From assembly GCA_905480395.1 (NCBI GenBank), contig CAJQQE010000014.1, positions 62,001-126,000 on the forward strand: a DNA stretch of 64,000 nt. Reading direction: 5' to 3'. The notes below the pieces were generated by a model. It made no database searches and was not told the origin of the DNA. It saw only the letters and a list, made by a program, of their open reading frames with translations. The first letter of the stretch is position 1; every line of letters begins with the position of its first letter. Below are positions 26,451 through 35,839 of the stretch, piece by piece. Position numbers and translations under genes: made by a program. This stretch comes from an uncultured Phycisphaerales bacterium. GTDB taxonomy: Bacteria > Planctomycetota > Phycisphaerae > Phycisphaerales > SM1A02.

Positions 26451-28022
26451 ATGGGCGCCTCCGATCACGAGCCAGATGACGACCATGAACGTCGGCCCGT
26501 TGACCACGGCTTTTCCCCTGACGATCCAATGCAGCCGATCCTCACCATGCAAGAGGAATCGGCGCCCGCCATCGATGCGGGACTGATCCGATCGGGACGT
26601 CTTGCCGGAAAATCGATGTGGGCCGCCATCGGGATCCTCGCGATCCCAGTGCTGCTGCAACAGACGCTCACTGCGATGGTTGGGCTGGTCGACAAGATGC
26701 TCTCCGGAAGCCTTCCGGATGCCATCGTGGTACCCGCCATGGACGGGGTTGGAATCGGCTCCTTCGTCGGCTGGTTCGTCTCAATCGCGCTCGGCGGACT
26801 TGGATTGGGTGGGCAAGCCCTCATCTCCCGGGCGATGGGCTCCGGAGACGGACCACTGGCAGAGAAAGCACTCGGGACGACCATCACGCTCGGAATTGTC
26901 TGGTCCACGTTCGTCGGCCTTGCGATGTGGGTCCTGGTGGCCCCGCTCGCATGGGCCACGGATCTCACGCCGGACGCGTCGCGATACGCCATCGAATACG
27001 TCCGGACGATGTCCCTGGGAATGCCCTTCTGCGGGGTAATGATGGTGGGATCGATGTGCCTGTTTGGGGCGGGCGAGACGCTGAAGCCGAGCCTCATCGC
27101 GGCTGGGGTCAATGTCGTCAACCTCATTGCATCGTGGCTAATGTCGGGGGTGAATCTCCGCTTTGGAGAGTCGGTGCTCCCGAATCCGTCAGGGGTTGAT
27201 CCGCTGGAGTGGGGCGTCAGCGGTATCGCCGCCGGAACCGCGACGAGTTGGGTCATCGGCGGCTTGGTCACGGTCTGGGTGCTCGCTCGCGGTGTCAAGG
27301 ATCTACGGCTGCACCTGCCACGCTTGTTCCCCGATCTCTCGGTCGCTCGTCGGGTGGTCACCGTGGGAATCCCGACGTTCTTCGAGGGGATCGCCATGTG
27401 GGCGGTCAACCTCTTCGTGCTGGGGTTCATCGGAGAGATCGCGACCAAACTCGGGCAGGAAGGTGCCGACGAAACACAGCAGGGTGGCCTGGTCGGAGCA
27501 CACATCATCACGGTGCAGTGGGAGGCGTTTAGTTTCCTTCCCGGCTTCGCGATGGGGACGGCGGCCGGCGCCTTGGCGGGGCAATATCTGGGCGCGGGAA
27601 ACCCGGCAATGGCGCGGCGGGCAATGGCGGCGTGCACGGTCATCGGAGTGTTGATCATGTCGGCGATGGGCGTCGCATTCATGACGCTCGGTGAGCAACT
27701 CACCGCCATCATCAGCGATCAACCGGTCCATCTCGCCGAGGCCCCACGACTCCTCTTCATCTGCGGCACCGTGCAAGCGTTCTTTGGACTCTCGATGGTG
27801 CTGCGTCAGGGGCTTCGCGGGGTCGGCGACACTCGATGGACCCTCTTGATCACCTCGTGCTCCAGCTATGGCATCCGACTCCCCGCCTGCTGGTTGTTGG
27901 GGATTCACTTTGAATTAGGGCTCGCGGGAATCTGGATGGCGTTGATGGGCGAAATCGTCATCCGTGGCGGTTTCTTCCTCGCTCGCTTCCTCCACGGAGG
28001 GTGGACCCGCATCAAGGTCTGA
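26451..28022 (+). CDS. MATE family multidrug/sodium antiporter
   Basis: Twelve-helix efflux transporter of about 523 residues. Typical MATE features: IAIPVLLQQTL at the start of helix 1, VGWFVSIALGGLGLGGQALISRAMGSGD in the first repeat and the corresponding GFAMGTAAGALAGQYLGAGNP in the second. ATG at 26451 chosen; a TTG at 26430 overlapping the previous stop would add seven residues. An N-terminal hydrophilic extension of ~45 residues precedes the first helix. Drug, metabolite or lipid substrates cannot be told apart here. Confidence 0.88.
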   Translation: MGASDHEPDDDHERRPVDHGFSPDDPMQPILTMQEESAPAIDAGLIRSGRLAGKSMWAAIGILAIPVLLQQTLTAMVGLVDKMLSGSLPDAIVVPAMDGVGIGSFVGWFVSIALGGLGLGGQALISRAMGSGDGPLAEKALGTTITLGIVWSTFVGLAMWVLVAPLAWATDLTPDASRYAIEYVRTMSLGMPFCGVMMVGSMCLFGAGETLKPSLIAAGVNVVNLIASWLMSGVNLRFGESVLPNPSGVDPLEWGVSGIAAGTATSWVIGGLVTVWVLARGVKDLRLHLPRLFPDLSVARRVVTVGIPTFFEGIAMWAVNLFVLGFIGEIATKLGQEGADETQQGGLVGAHIITVQWEAFSFLPGFAMGTAAGALAGQYLGAGNPAMARRAMAACTVIGVLIMSAMGVAFMTLGEQLTAIISDQPVHLAEAPRLLFICGTVQAFFGLSMVLRQGLRGVGDTRWTLLITSCSSYGIRLPACWLLGIHFELGLAGIWMALMGEIVIRGGFFLARFLHGGWTRIKV

Positions 28023-28153
28023 GCGGTCAACCTCGATTCCCGACGAATTGATCGCCCGGCGGCCCCGACTCCGCTAGCATCTTTCTGCTCCGAGGAAATA
28101 CCCCGTGGCGAACCGCCCGAGCCCATCGAGTTCACCGATTCACTGAAACACCG

Positions 28154-29617
28154 ATGATCACGTCAAACCGCCCCCATCCTCCGACGCCCGCCGTACACCC
28201 CGAGGCCGATCCTCTGGACCATGCCTTTCAGGATGCGCTGGTCGAAGGTGCCGCTCGCCTCACGCCGGAGCAGGCCCTTGATCTTTGGCACCGCATGCCG
28301 TTGGCCGACCTTGGCGGTCTCGCCGACCGCCGCAGTCGGGCGATTCATGGCGAGACGATTCGCACCTACGTGATCGATCGGAACATCAACTACACCAATG
28401 TCTGCACCGCAAAATGCACGTTCTGTGCGTTCCGCCGCGATCAGGGTGATGATGATGCCTACACCCTGGAATATGACGAACTGCTGAACAAGATCCGCGA
28501 AGTCGTGGCGATCGGCGGGACACAGATTCTCATGCAAGGTGGAATGAACCCAGAGTTGCCACTCGATTGGTATCTCGAGTTGCTCCGGCGCATTAAGTCT
28601 GAGTTCCCACAAGTCCATGTCCACGCATTCAGTCCGCCCGAGTTCATCGAGTTTGTGAATTTCTTCGATCCCCCGGGTGATTCACTCAAGGAGAAAATTC
28701 GCGGCGTGATGGGCCCACTGGTCGAAGCTGGCCTCGACTCAGTCCCCGGTGGCGGGGGCGAGATTTTCGCCGATGCGGTCCGCCGGAAAATCGGACTTGG
28801 AAAGTGCACCGCGGAGGCATGGTTGACCGTCATGCGGGTGGCCCACGAGTTTGGGTTGAACACCTCGGCAACTATGATGTTCGGTCACATCGAGGGCATC
28901 GGAGATCGGATCCATCACATGGACACGGTTCGTCGATGGCAAGACGATGCGATCCGGGAACTCGCCAACGACGGCGGCGGTCGTTACCACGCGTTCATTT
29001 CTTGGCCGTTCCAGCCCGACAACACCCCGCTTGGTCGTTTGAAGGAATGGGGCCATGGCCCTGGCGACGACCCGGGTGAGCCCTATCCCGGCGACGTGGT
29101 GGCGCGGCTCGATGGATCGGGGAGCAAGGATCTGCATCCCGAATTCGGTCGCCGACTCCGACTCGCTGGATCGACGTCCTACCTTCGGACTCAGGCGATG
29201 AGCCGCCTCTACCTCGACAACATTTGGTCCATCGGCTCCAGTTGGGTAACGATGGGCCCCCACATCGGCCAGGTCGGTCTTCGGTACGGCGCGAATGACA
29301 TGGGCTCGGTGATGATGGAAGAGAACGTCGTGTCTTCGGCGGGAACCACCCACTGCCTGAACGAACCGATGATCTGCCGGTTGATTCGGGATGCCGGATT
29401 CGTACCAGCGCAGCGAAACAACGACTATCAGGTTCTGAAGCCGCACTTTGCACCCGATGGGCCGGACCTTGCGGTCGAAGACTGGTCGAACTACCGCGCG
29501 TCGTCATTGCACCAGCAAACCGATTCGGAAGAAACCGGCGAAGGCTGCGACTCCAACTACGGCACCACCAGCGGTGATGCCAGCGCCATCGTGGACATCA
29601 CGATCAAGGGGAGCTGA
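28154..29617 (+). CDS. mqnC: Cyclic dehypoxanthinyl futalosine synthase, radical SAM
   Basis: Radical SAM enzyme that cyclises dehypoxanthine futalosine in menaquinone synthesis. 487 residues, longer than usual (~380) because of an extra segment around residues 290-330. The cluster motif CTAKCTFC (CxxxCxxC) is followed by AFRRDQGDDDAY; then QILMQGGMNPELPLDWY, SPPEFIEF, GLDSVPGGGGEIF, TSATMMFGHIE and SAGTTH near the end. mqnD is 6 kb upstream on the other strand. MqnE is less likely, given GGMNP and PGGGGE. Confidence 0.9.
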   Translation: MITSNRPHPPTPAVHPEADPLDHAFQDALVEGAARLTPEQALDLWHRMPLADLGGLADRRSRAIHGETIRTYVIDRNINYTNVCTAKCTFCAFRRDQGDDDAYTLEYDELLNKIREVVAIGGTQILMQGGMNPELPLDWYLELLRRIKSEFPQVHVHAFSPPEFIEFVNFFDPPGDSLKEKIRGVMGPLVEAGLDSVPGGGGEIFADAVRRKIGLGKCTAEAWLTVMRVAHEFGLNTSATMMFGHIEGIGDRIHHMDTVRRWQDDAIRELANDGGGRYHAFISWPFQPDNTPLGRLKEWGHGPGDDPGEPYPGDVVARLDGSGSKDLHPEFGRRLRLAGSTSYLRTQAMSRLYLDNIWSIGSSWVTMGPHIGQVGLRYGANDMGSVMMEENVVSSAGTTHCLNEPMICRLIRDAGFVPAQRNNDYQVLKPHFAPDGPDLAVEDWSNYRASSLHQQTDSEETGEGCDSNYGTTSGDASAIVDITIKGS

Positions 29618-30974
29618 CCGGCTCCCGCTCGACCGACTCAACCCAGCCCTGAACCTGTGATTTCGAAAGGTCCCGGCCGCGCCCACCGAGCGCGTCGAGT
29701 CTCTTGACCAGATCGCCTCGAAGATCCGCCTCCGCGACCTTCGACGTGCTTTCGATCATTCCCGATATCTCTACGACCAGGAACCGGTCGTCGTCTCCTT
29801 GGCGTTGGGTCGGCGTTGTCAAGATCGCCCCCGAACCCGGCACCGTGAGGAGGAAGAAACGCTCACTCTGCCAACCGCGGAATCCGTTTCCCTCGATCTG
29901 AATCAGGTTCGACTCATCGTTCGGGAATAGATCGGGAACCAATTCATCGATGGCGACGAGAAATGCCTCGGGCGATTCCGGATCAGCGTCACGCAAAAAC
30001 GTTCGAAGCGCCGCGGAAACTTCCCGAGTGTGATCTCCCACCGACGGGGACGCCATACCCACGTTCACCAAGTTCGGCCCGGCCCTTGTGGTCGCCACGG
30101 TCGCGCTCATGGTCCCGAAGGAAATGACCACAATTCCCAAAGCGATGAGGAAGATCGGAAGCACCAGCACACTGATGCTCGCCCGCCATCCATTCACTCG
30201 CTGACCGTGGATCAAGAGCAGAATGGTCGACACGATCATCCAGATCCCGGAGAGATAGATGCCGCAATAGGGACCAAAACAGGGAATCGACAGCAGAATC
30301 GCGGGGCCAGAGCCGAGACAACAGAGCGTCACCGTCCGCCCGAGACCTTGCGCAACTCCACCGGTGAGTACGAGCACCAGATGCACCACGCAGGCATTCA
30401 GAAGGATCATCACGATGGTGAGCAGCATGCCCCCACCGGCCGCGAGCAGCACGGGGAAAATAAGGCCGCCCACCGGCATGCCTCCACCCGCGATCATCGG
30501 CATGGCCACGACGATCGCAAGAAGTGGAAAGGCCCCGACCGCAAGCCCCAAGAACTGAATCACCGCCATGAAAGTGACTGCCGTCATGGTCGAACTGGAA
30601 ACCGGCGTCCCTTTTCCCAAGTCGACCGGACGGACCATCGCCCAACCACACGTCCTGAAGAACCGTTTCACGAGCGTCGTGTTCGGTTGAAACAACGGCG
30701 CGATCTGCGATGCGACCTCGGCTTCTCCAACGAGCGGCCGGATGATGCAATCATCCTCCGTCAGCCACCGGCGGCACGAGACACACTCAAACTCCGCCGG
30801 TTGCAGATGACCTGCCGGCCCATCGCCGTAGTAGGCCTGATCACAGTCTGGGCAGCAGAACCTCACTTGTCCCAACGAAAACTCGTGATCGGTCGGCTTG
30901 AACGATGTCCCACACTCCGGGCAGGATCCCGGCGCGAGATTCCAGAGTGGATAGTCGCATTTCAGACAATGCAT
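29604..30974 (-). CDS. Multi-zinc-ribbon membrane protein, function unknown
   Basis: 456 residues from the ATG at 30974, which has GGAAG at 7-nt spacing. Three Cys pairs in the N-terminal 75 residues: CLKCDYPL...SCPECG, FCCPDCDQAYYG and FECVSCRRWL, likely zinc ribbons. Five or six hydrophobic helices follow (residues ~130-330), including a Gly-rich MPMIAGGGMPVGG. The C-terminal ~110 residues are soluble. Overlaps mqnC tail-to-tail by 14 bp. A minisatellite-borne leader ORF overlaps its start (see 30962-31024). Confidence 0.65.
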   Translation of the reverse strand: MHCLKCDYPLWNLAPGSCPECGTSFKPTDHEFSLGQVRFCCPDCDQAYYGDGPAGHLQPAEFECVSCRRWLTEDDCIIRPLVGEAEVASQIAPLFQPNTTLVKRFFRTCGWAMVRPVDLGKGTPVSSSTMTAVTFMAVIQFLGLAVGAFPLLAIVVAMPMIAGGGMPVGGLIFPVLLAAGGGMLLTIVMILLNACVVHLVLVLTGGVAQGLGRTVTLCCLGSGPAILLSIPCFGPYCGIYLSGIWMIVSTILLLIHGQRVNGWRASISVLVLPIFLIALGIVVISFGTMSATVATTRAGPNLVNVGMASPSVGDHTREVSAALRTFLRDADPESPEAFLVAIDELVPDLFPNDESNLIQIEGNGFRGWQSERFFLLTVPGSGAILTTPTQRQGDDDRFLVVEISGMIESTSKVAEADLRGDLVKRLDALGGRGRDLSKSQVQGWVESVEREPVSSP

Positions 30975-31024
30975 TCCGAGTCTTCCATGACAAGCATGAC
31001 AAGCATGACGAACATGACCAACAT
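30962..31024 (-). CDS. Candidate leader peptide ORF encoded by a minisatellite
   Basis: 20 codons, MLVMFVMLVMLVMEDSECIV, ending in TGA 10 nt inside the zinc-ribbon gene in another frame. Each 9-bp repeat unit supplies Met-(Leu/Phe)-Val, so copy-number change would keep this frame open and only lengthen or shorten the peptide. Translation is unproven; no strong ribosome site precedes the first ATG. Confidence 0.35.
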   Translation of the reverse strand: MLVMFVMLVMLVMEDSECIV

Positions 31025-31030
31025 GATCAG
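30986..31030 (+). repeat. 9-bp minisatellite, five units
   Basis: CATGACAAG, CATGACAAG, CATGACGAA, CATGACCAA, CATGATCAG in perfect register. It lies between the ilvE stop and the zinc-ribbon start, 12 bp before the latter. Too short and too degenerate for a CRISPR. Confidence 0.85.
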
Positions 31031-31059
31031 GAGGCCTCGCCCCACGCGACGAGCTCGAA

Positions 31060-31932
31060 TCAGTCCTCGGGAACCCCGTCCTTGATTCTGCGTCGGAACT
31101 CACCAATCAGCCTTGCGGTGACTGGACCGACCTTCCCGGCACCGATGACCGTATCGTCAATCCTTGAGACACCGATCACCTCGGCGGCGGTTCCCGTCAG
31201 GAATACCTCGTCGGCGTTCAGAAGCTCGTCGATTTTGAAGACATCTTCTTCAACCTTCAGGCCACAAGCGGGCGCGATCTCTCGCATTACGAAACGCCGG
31301 GTCACCCCGTGCAGAATCCCCGTACTGGTGGCCGGCGTGAAGATCCGATCGCCCTTGACCGCAAAGATGTTGTCACCCGTGCACTCGGCAACCGTGCCTT
31401 CGGTGTTCAACATGATCGCTTCAAGCACGCCGGCCTCGATCGCTTCGACTTTGGCAAGAATATTGTTGAGGTAGTTCAGACTCTTGATTCTCGGATCGAG
31501 ACAGTCGATCGGAATTCGAGGCCGCTTCGCCACAATCACCGCCATGCCATCCCGATACAACTCTTCGGGATACAGCTGGATTTTGTCGGCGATAATGAAG
31601 GTGCCGGGCGTGGGACATCGAAACGGATGAAGCCCGAGCGTGCCGACCCCGCGAGTGAATACCAGACGAATGTAGCCGTCGGTGATTCCATTCGCTTCCA
31701 TCGTTTCTCGAATGGCATCCTCGATCTGTTCGAGATCGTAGACCGGTACCAGATGGATCAACGCCGCCGATTCGAACATCCGTGCGAGGTGCGTCTTCAA
31801 TTTGAGGATGCGGCCACCGTAGGCCCGAATTCCCTCAAAACAGCCGTCGCCATAGAGCAGACCATGATCGAAGACCGAGACCTTGGCCTCGGCGCGGGGA
31901 ACGAGTTTTCCGTCGAGCCAGATGTATGACAT
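31060..31932 (-). CDS. ilvE: Branched-chain amino acid aminotransferase
   Basis: PLP class IV aminotransferase for the last step of Val, Leu and Ile synthesis. 290 residues. Typical FDHGLLYGDGCFEGIRAYGG, YIRLVFTRGVG, PLP lysine in RIKSLNYLNNILAK (about Lys149), and glutamate/threonine loops TVAECTGDNIF and FLTGTAAEV. Start ATG 31932. D-amino-acid transaminase or ADC lyase share the fold, but the GVGTLGLHP and IKSLNYLN context favours IlvE. Confidence 0.93.
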   Translation of the reverse strand: MSYIWLDGKLVPRAEAKVSVFDHGLLYGDGCFEGIRAYGGRILKLKTHLARMFESAALIHLVPVYDLEQIEDAIRETMEANGITDGYIRLVFTRGVGTLGLHPFRCPTPGTFIIADKIQLYPEELYRDGMAVIVAKRPRIPIDCLDPRIKSLNYLNNILAKVEAIEAGVLEAIMLNTEGTVAECTGDNIFAVKGDRIFTPATSTGILHGVTRRFVMREIAPACGLKVEEDVFKIDELLNADEVFLTGTAAEVIGVSRIDDTVIGAGKVGPVTARLIGEFRRRIKDGVPED

Positions 31933-32000
31933 AGGTCGATCAGTTTACCGGTTGCCTCGACAGTCCGGGTTGCGTCCAGCCCCCGATCGCCCTTCAAGGA

Positions 32001-33200
32001 TCACGAAGAGCACTGTCCCCAGTTCGCCAAGAGTCGCCCAAGGTCACTCGGACCGACCAAACCATCGGCGTCAAGATCGGTCTCGCAAGGGTTTGGATCG
32101 CTCCAATGTTCCAGCAGGCGTCCCAGATCCTCGCCGTCGACCACGCCGTTTCGATCAAGGTCTGCCGCACAGGTCAAACTCGACGTGAACCAGGCCCCAG
32201 AGCCAAGCCCGTAGGCCACAACGGCGATCGCTGATCGCCGCCCACCGCGACCGTCTCCACCGATGTCCTCCGGCACGTCGCACTCACCAGCCAGATTGGA
32301 TCCCCAGCAGATCACGTCGCCGTCGGCGAGGAGGGCCACGGTGTGAGCGTTGCCGGCCGCCACGGCGACCACCGGACGTCTCGGAGTCCCGATGCCAGCA
32401 GGAACGGTGCACTGCCCATGTGAGTCGTCGCCCCAGCACGCGATCGATCCGTCAGCGAGCACCGCTACCGAATGAAAATGACCAACGGCAACATCGACCG
32501 CGGGATTGGCCACGGTCCCGATCCCCGCTGGGACCTCGATCTGACCATTCGCATCGTCTCCCCAACAACGGATTGATCCGTCGGCCCGTCGGGCGATCGA
32601 ATGACCGTCGCCGACCGCCATCGCCATCACCGGAACGCCATCATCGAGAGGTCCGCCGCAATCGCTCGCCGCCACATTTCCCCAACAGACCACCGATCCA
32701 TCCATCAACAGGGCCGTGGTATGGATGACCGAGGCCCCGACCCAGCGAGCGGGATTCGTGGGCGTGCCGACATCCGGCGGGACGTTGCACTCCCCGAACT
32801 CATTCTCACCCCAGCAACGAACTGATCCGTCCTCGAGAACTGCCGCGGTGTGCCCGCCGCCAGCGCTGACCCCGACGGCGCGGACCTGACCACGATCCGC
32901 GTCTGGACCGATTCCGTCGGGCACGTTGCACTGCCCGAGGTGATTGAGCCCCCAACATTGAATGGAACCATCCTCGAACACCACGGCGCTGTGGAGCACA
33001 CCCATCGAAACCTGGGCGATGTCGCCACGAAGACACGGTTCGAGGTCGTAGTATGGCGTCCCCCAGAAATGAAAATCTTGCCCTGGTCCGCGCGCTGAGG
33101 CGGCCGAGACCATGATCGAAAGAAGAGCCAGCAGACCGCCCTTGCGGAAGACTCGAATTCTCCCTTCCCCGGTTCGAGATCTCGACGCCCGGTTCAGCAT
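32001..33200 (-). CDS. Secreted RCC1-repeat protein with dockerin-like C-terminus
   Basis: 399 residues. N-terminal signal (LLALLSIMVSAASARG). At least six RCC1-like blades with the repeated pattern HxxAVLxDGSxxCWGxNxxGxCxVP, i.e. a seven-bladed propeller. The C-terminal ~60 residues carry dockerin-like loops DLDRNGVVDGEDLGRLLEHW and DLDADGLVGPSDLGRLLANW. Likely exported and displayed or anchored by the same system as the dockerin-like protein at 22.3-23.1 kb. Function unknown. Confidence 0.83.
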   Translation of the reverse strand: MLNRASRSRTGEGRIRVFRKGGLLALLSIMVSAASARGPGQDFHFWGTPYYDLEPCLRGDIAQVSMGVLHSAVVFEDGSIQCWGLNHLGQCNVPDGIGPDADRGQVRAVGVSAGGGHTAAVLEDGSVRCWGENEFGECNVPPDVGTPTNPARWVGASVIHTTALLMDGSVVCWGNVAASDCGGPLDDGVPVMAMAVGDGHSIARRADGSIRCWGDDANGQIEVPAGIGTVANPAVDVAVGHFHSVAVLADGSIACWGDDSHGQCTVPAGIGTPRRPVVAVAAGNAHTVALLADGDVICWGSNLAGECDVPEDIGGDGRGGRRSAIAVVAYGLGSGAWFTSSLTCAADLDRNGVVDGEDLGRLLEHWSDPNPCETDLDADGLVGPSDLGRLLANWGQCSS

Positions 33201-33321
33201 GTTCCTAACCTAACTCGAATCCGGGCCAAGAATGGATGCGTTTCTTCAATTCGTTTCATTCCATCCAAAGATCCGCAGGACGCAAAAAGATAAAAACGGC
33301 AATGAGGGCCACTTCACCGAC

Positions 33322-34821
33322 TTAACCGTGGATCTTCCGTCGCCGAGCTGGGGGAATCGCAAGTTGTTCGCGGTACTTGACCACGGTTCGCCTGGCGATC
33401 ACGAAGCCCTTTTCCTTCAGGGCATCCGCCAGTTTCTGGTCGCTCAGCGGCTTCGCCTTGTCCTCGGCCTCGACGATCTCCTGCAGGATCGCCTTGATCG
33501 CCTCCCAACTCTTATCGCCGCCCTCCTCTGACTCCCGCCCGCCGGAGAAAAACCGGCGAAGCGGATACATCCCACGTGGCGTCTGTATCCACTTCTCGCT
33601 GACTGCTCGACTCACCGTCGCCACGTGCACGCCCAATTGATCAGCGACTTCGGTCATCGGAAGTGGCTTGAGAAACTGCGGCCCGTGATCGAAGAATTCT
33701 CGCTGGCGATTGAGGACCACTCGGACCACGCGAAGCAGCGTGTTGGTGCGTTGATTGACCGCGTCAATCAACCAAGATGCGTCACGAACGGCCTGGTCGA
33801 TAAACCCTCGATCACCGTCGCCGAGATTCTTATCGCCTTTCATTCCTTCGACCTGCGGATTGATTCGGAGTGGTGGCACAACGCCATCGGCAAGGGCCGC
33901 GACGTAGGTGTCCGTTTCCGATTCATACTCCACCATGACATCCGGAATCACCACCGAAGAATCTGCATTGACCAGTTCCCGACCGGGCCACAAAGTAAGG
34001 CGACGCATGAGTGCCTTGGCGGTCTGCACACGCTCGAGTGGAATCTCCGCATCCTTCGCGATCTTCGGGAGTCGATTTTCGATGAGATCCTCGAAGTGCT
34101 CGCCGATGAGTACGGCGGCATCCGTCCATCCCCCTTCTTCGTCGCCTTCGTGCTCGACGATCGCATCAATCTGCAGCAAGAGCGATTCTTGCTTCGATCG
34201 CGCCATGAGACCGGGCGGATCGAGAATTCGCTGGAGTCGATGGAGCGCACGCTCCACCAGTTCCTTCGACCACTCCTCGATCTCGAGCTCCGCCCCCTGT
34301 TCGAGAATGGTGTCGAGATCGGTATCGAGAAGCCCGTCGTCGTCGACGTATTCGATCAGTCGCCGCCCGGCCCGAGCCTGATTCTCTGGTGCATCGATAA
34401 AACGCCACTGTTCCTCAAGCTGCGCCGCGAGGCTCAGTCCCCGTCCGGCGGTGTTCGCCATCGCATCCATCTTGCGGTCACGATCGCCAGCGGCCGGCGT
34501 CTTGGCGGCGGCGTAGTCGTCACCATCCCAGACGTCGCGATAGCGCGCCTCGAGGTCGGCTAATCGATTGAAGTCTTCAGCACCTTCGCCGGCCACAAAC
34601 TCCCGTTCGGTGTCGGCAACCTCGGTCTCACCACCGTCTTCGCGGGCGGCGCCGTCGCCGGGCTCGACGAGTTCCAGTGCGACGTTCTTCTCGAGTTCTT
34701 GCTCGATGCGTTCCTGCAGCGCCGCGAGCGGCAACTGGAGGATCTCCATTGACTGGATCATCCTCGGCGCCAGCTTCATGTGCTGGCCAAGCCCCATCTG
34801 CTGTCGAGTATCGAATCGCAT
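33322..34821 (-). CDS. rpoN: RNA polymerase sigma-54 factor
   Basis: Sigma factor for -24/-12 promoters, needing AAA+ activators. 499 residues from ATG 34821. Region I begins MRFDTRQQMGLGQHMKLAPR, with QSMEILQLPLAALQERIEQEL; an acidic linker follows; the core-binding region and HTH come next, and the RpoN box ARRTVVKYRE is intact near the C-terminus. The frame is open to 35310 but those residues are not family-like. It most likely serves the flagellar activator at 53.4-54.9 kb. Confidence 0.95.
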   Translation of the reverse strand: MRFDTRQQMGLGQHMKLAPRMIQSMEILQLPLAALQERIEQELEKNVALELVEPGDGAAREDGGETEVADTEREFVAGEGAEDFNRLADLEARYRDVWDGDDYAAAKTPAAGDRDRKMDAMANTAGRGLSLAAQLEEQWRFIDAPENQARAGRRLIEYVDDDGLLDTDLDTILEQGAELEIEEWSKELVERALHRLQRILDPPGLMARSKQESLLLQIDAIVEHEGDEEGGWTDAAVLIGEHFEDLIENRLPKIAKDAEIPLERVQTAKALMRRLTLWPGRELVNADSSVVIPDVMVEYESETDTYVAALADGVVPPLRINPQVEGMKGDKNLGDGDRGFIDQAVRDASWLIDAVNQRTNTLLRVVRVVLNRQREFFDHGPQFLKPLPMTEVADQLGVHVATVSRAVSEKWIQTPRGMYPLRRFFSGGRESEEGGDKSWEAIKAILQEIVEAEDKAKPLSDQKLADALKEKGFVIARRTVVKYREQLAIPPARRRKIHG

Positions 34822-35155
34822 CACGTTGACGGCACAGATCGCCCGGGATGAGGACGCATTCCGTCGGCATCCTGCCGGAGGGCTCCGCGGGGCGTCGATC
34901 CATCGACACCCAACCGTCGCGGGCCATCCCGAGTCTCGAACCGTACGGTTGCATAGTATCGCCCGCGGACTCGAAGACGTCGTCGGATCGAAAACTCCCG
35001 GAGATCTCCGGCGTTTGGCCTCTTTCGTTTTGACCGATTCCGCCGAACCCGATCTTTCGTGATGCCGGTTTCGTACCGCATCACCGACCAAAAAAGCCTC
35101 GCGGCGGCCTGAGGAGGGCCTTGGTACCGGTTGGCATGATGCCAATCGGTGCGGC
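34822..35155. other. Region between recR and rpoN
   Basis: About 330 bp holding the recR terminator at 35090-35116. Both neighbours are on the minus strand; no additional gene is supported. Confidence 0.35.
35090..35116 (-). terminator. Probable recR terminator
   Basis: Minus strand: CCTC-aggccgccgc-GAGG followed by CTTTTTT. The stem is only 4-5 bp but GC-rich, and the position, 40 bp after recR, fits. Confidence 0.5.
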
Positions 35156-35779
35156 CTACTCGATGGGGCGCCGCTCAGTGATGGCATCCGCCAAAACGGC
35201 CCGACTGGCGTATTCGATCTGGGATCCGGAGGGAAGGCCACGGGCAAGCCGGGTGGTCGAAACTCCGAATCGCCGTGCCTCCTCGGCGAGATGCAGGGCC
35301 GTCGTGTCACCCTCCATATCGGGATTCAGCCCGAGGACGATCTCTCGAACTGCCACACCACGCGCATTCCGAGCCGGATCTCGAAGCCGCGAGAGGAGAT
35401 CATCAACGGTCAACCCATCAGGCCCAACCCCGTCGAGCGGATCGAGCCGACCGAGCAGAACGTGGTAGATCCCGTGATGCATCCCCGTCTGCTCCAGACT
35501 GATCAGATCACGAGGCTGCTCCACCACCAGAACCACCGACGCGTCTCGCTCGGGATTACTGCAAATGGGACAGGGATCAATGTCCGCGAGATTCCAGCAC
35601 ACCGAGCAGTGCTTCACCGAGTCCTTCACGTGCGTGATGGAACGGGCAAGACCGAGTGCTTCTTCCCGGCCGCTCTTCAGTACGAAGAATGCCAGTCGCT
35701 CGGCGCTCCGTCGGCCGATGCCCGGAAGCCGAGCGAATTCCTCGATCAGATTCGAAACGCTTTCCGGATAAGCAGCCAT
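35156..35779 (-). CDS. recR: Recombination mediator RecR
   Basis: Loads RecA at gaps with RecFO. 207 residues, standard. Helix-hairpin-helix LARLPGIGRRSAERLAF at the N-terminus, zinc finger CSVCWNLADIDPCPIC and a TOPRIM core with VVEQPRDL, YHVLLGRLDPLDGVGP. Third gene of the conserved dnaX-ybaB-recR order, 60 bp after ybaB. Confidence 0.95.
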   Translation of the reverse strand: MAAYPESVSNLIEEFARLPGIGRRSAERLAFFVLKSGREEALGLARSITHVKDSVKHCSVCWNLADIDPCPICSNPERDASVVLVVEQPRDLISLEQTGMHHGIYHVLLGRLDPLDGVGPDGLTVDDLLSRLRDPARNARGVAVREIVLGLNPDMEGDTTALHLAEEARRFGVSTTRLARGLPSGSQIEYASRAVLADAITERRPIE

Positions 35780-35839
35780 GGGTGGAGTCTCTCGATTTTG
35801 AAGGACCGGGTGATGACGCGGGGGCGGGCCGAGAAAAAC

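Noticed and set aside
30986-31030. Possible CRISPR or direct-repeat array
   Set aside because: Units are contiguous 9-mers without spacers.
33625-34563. 312-codon plus-strand ORF
   Set aside because: Antisense to rpoN; no family resemblance.
34822-35310. Extra N-terminal 160 residues of RpoN
   Set aside because: Arg/Ser/Pro-rich and unlike sigma-54; the normal start MRFDTRQQ at 34821 gives the standard length.
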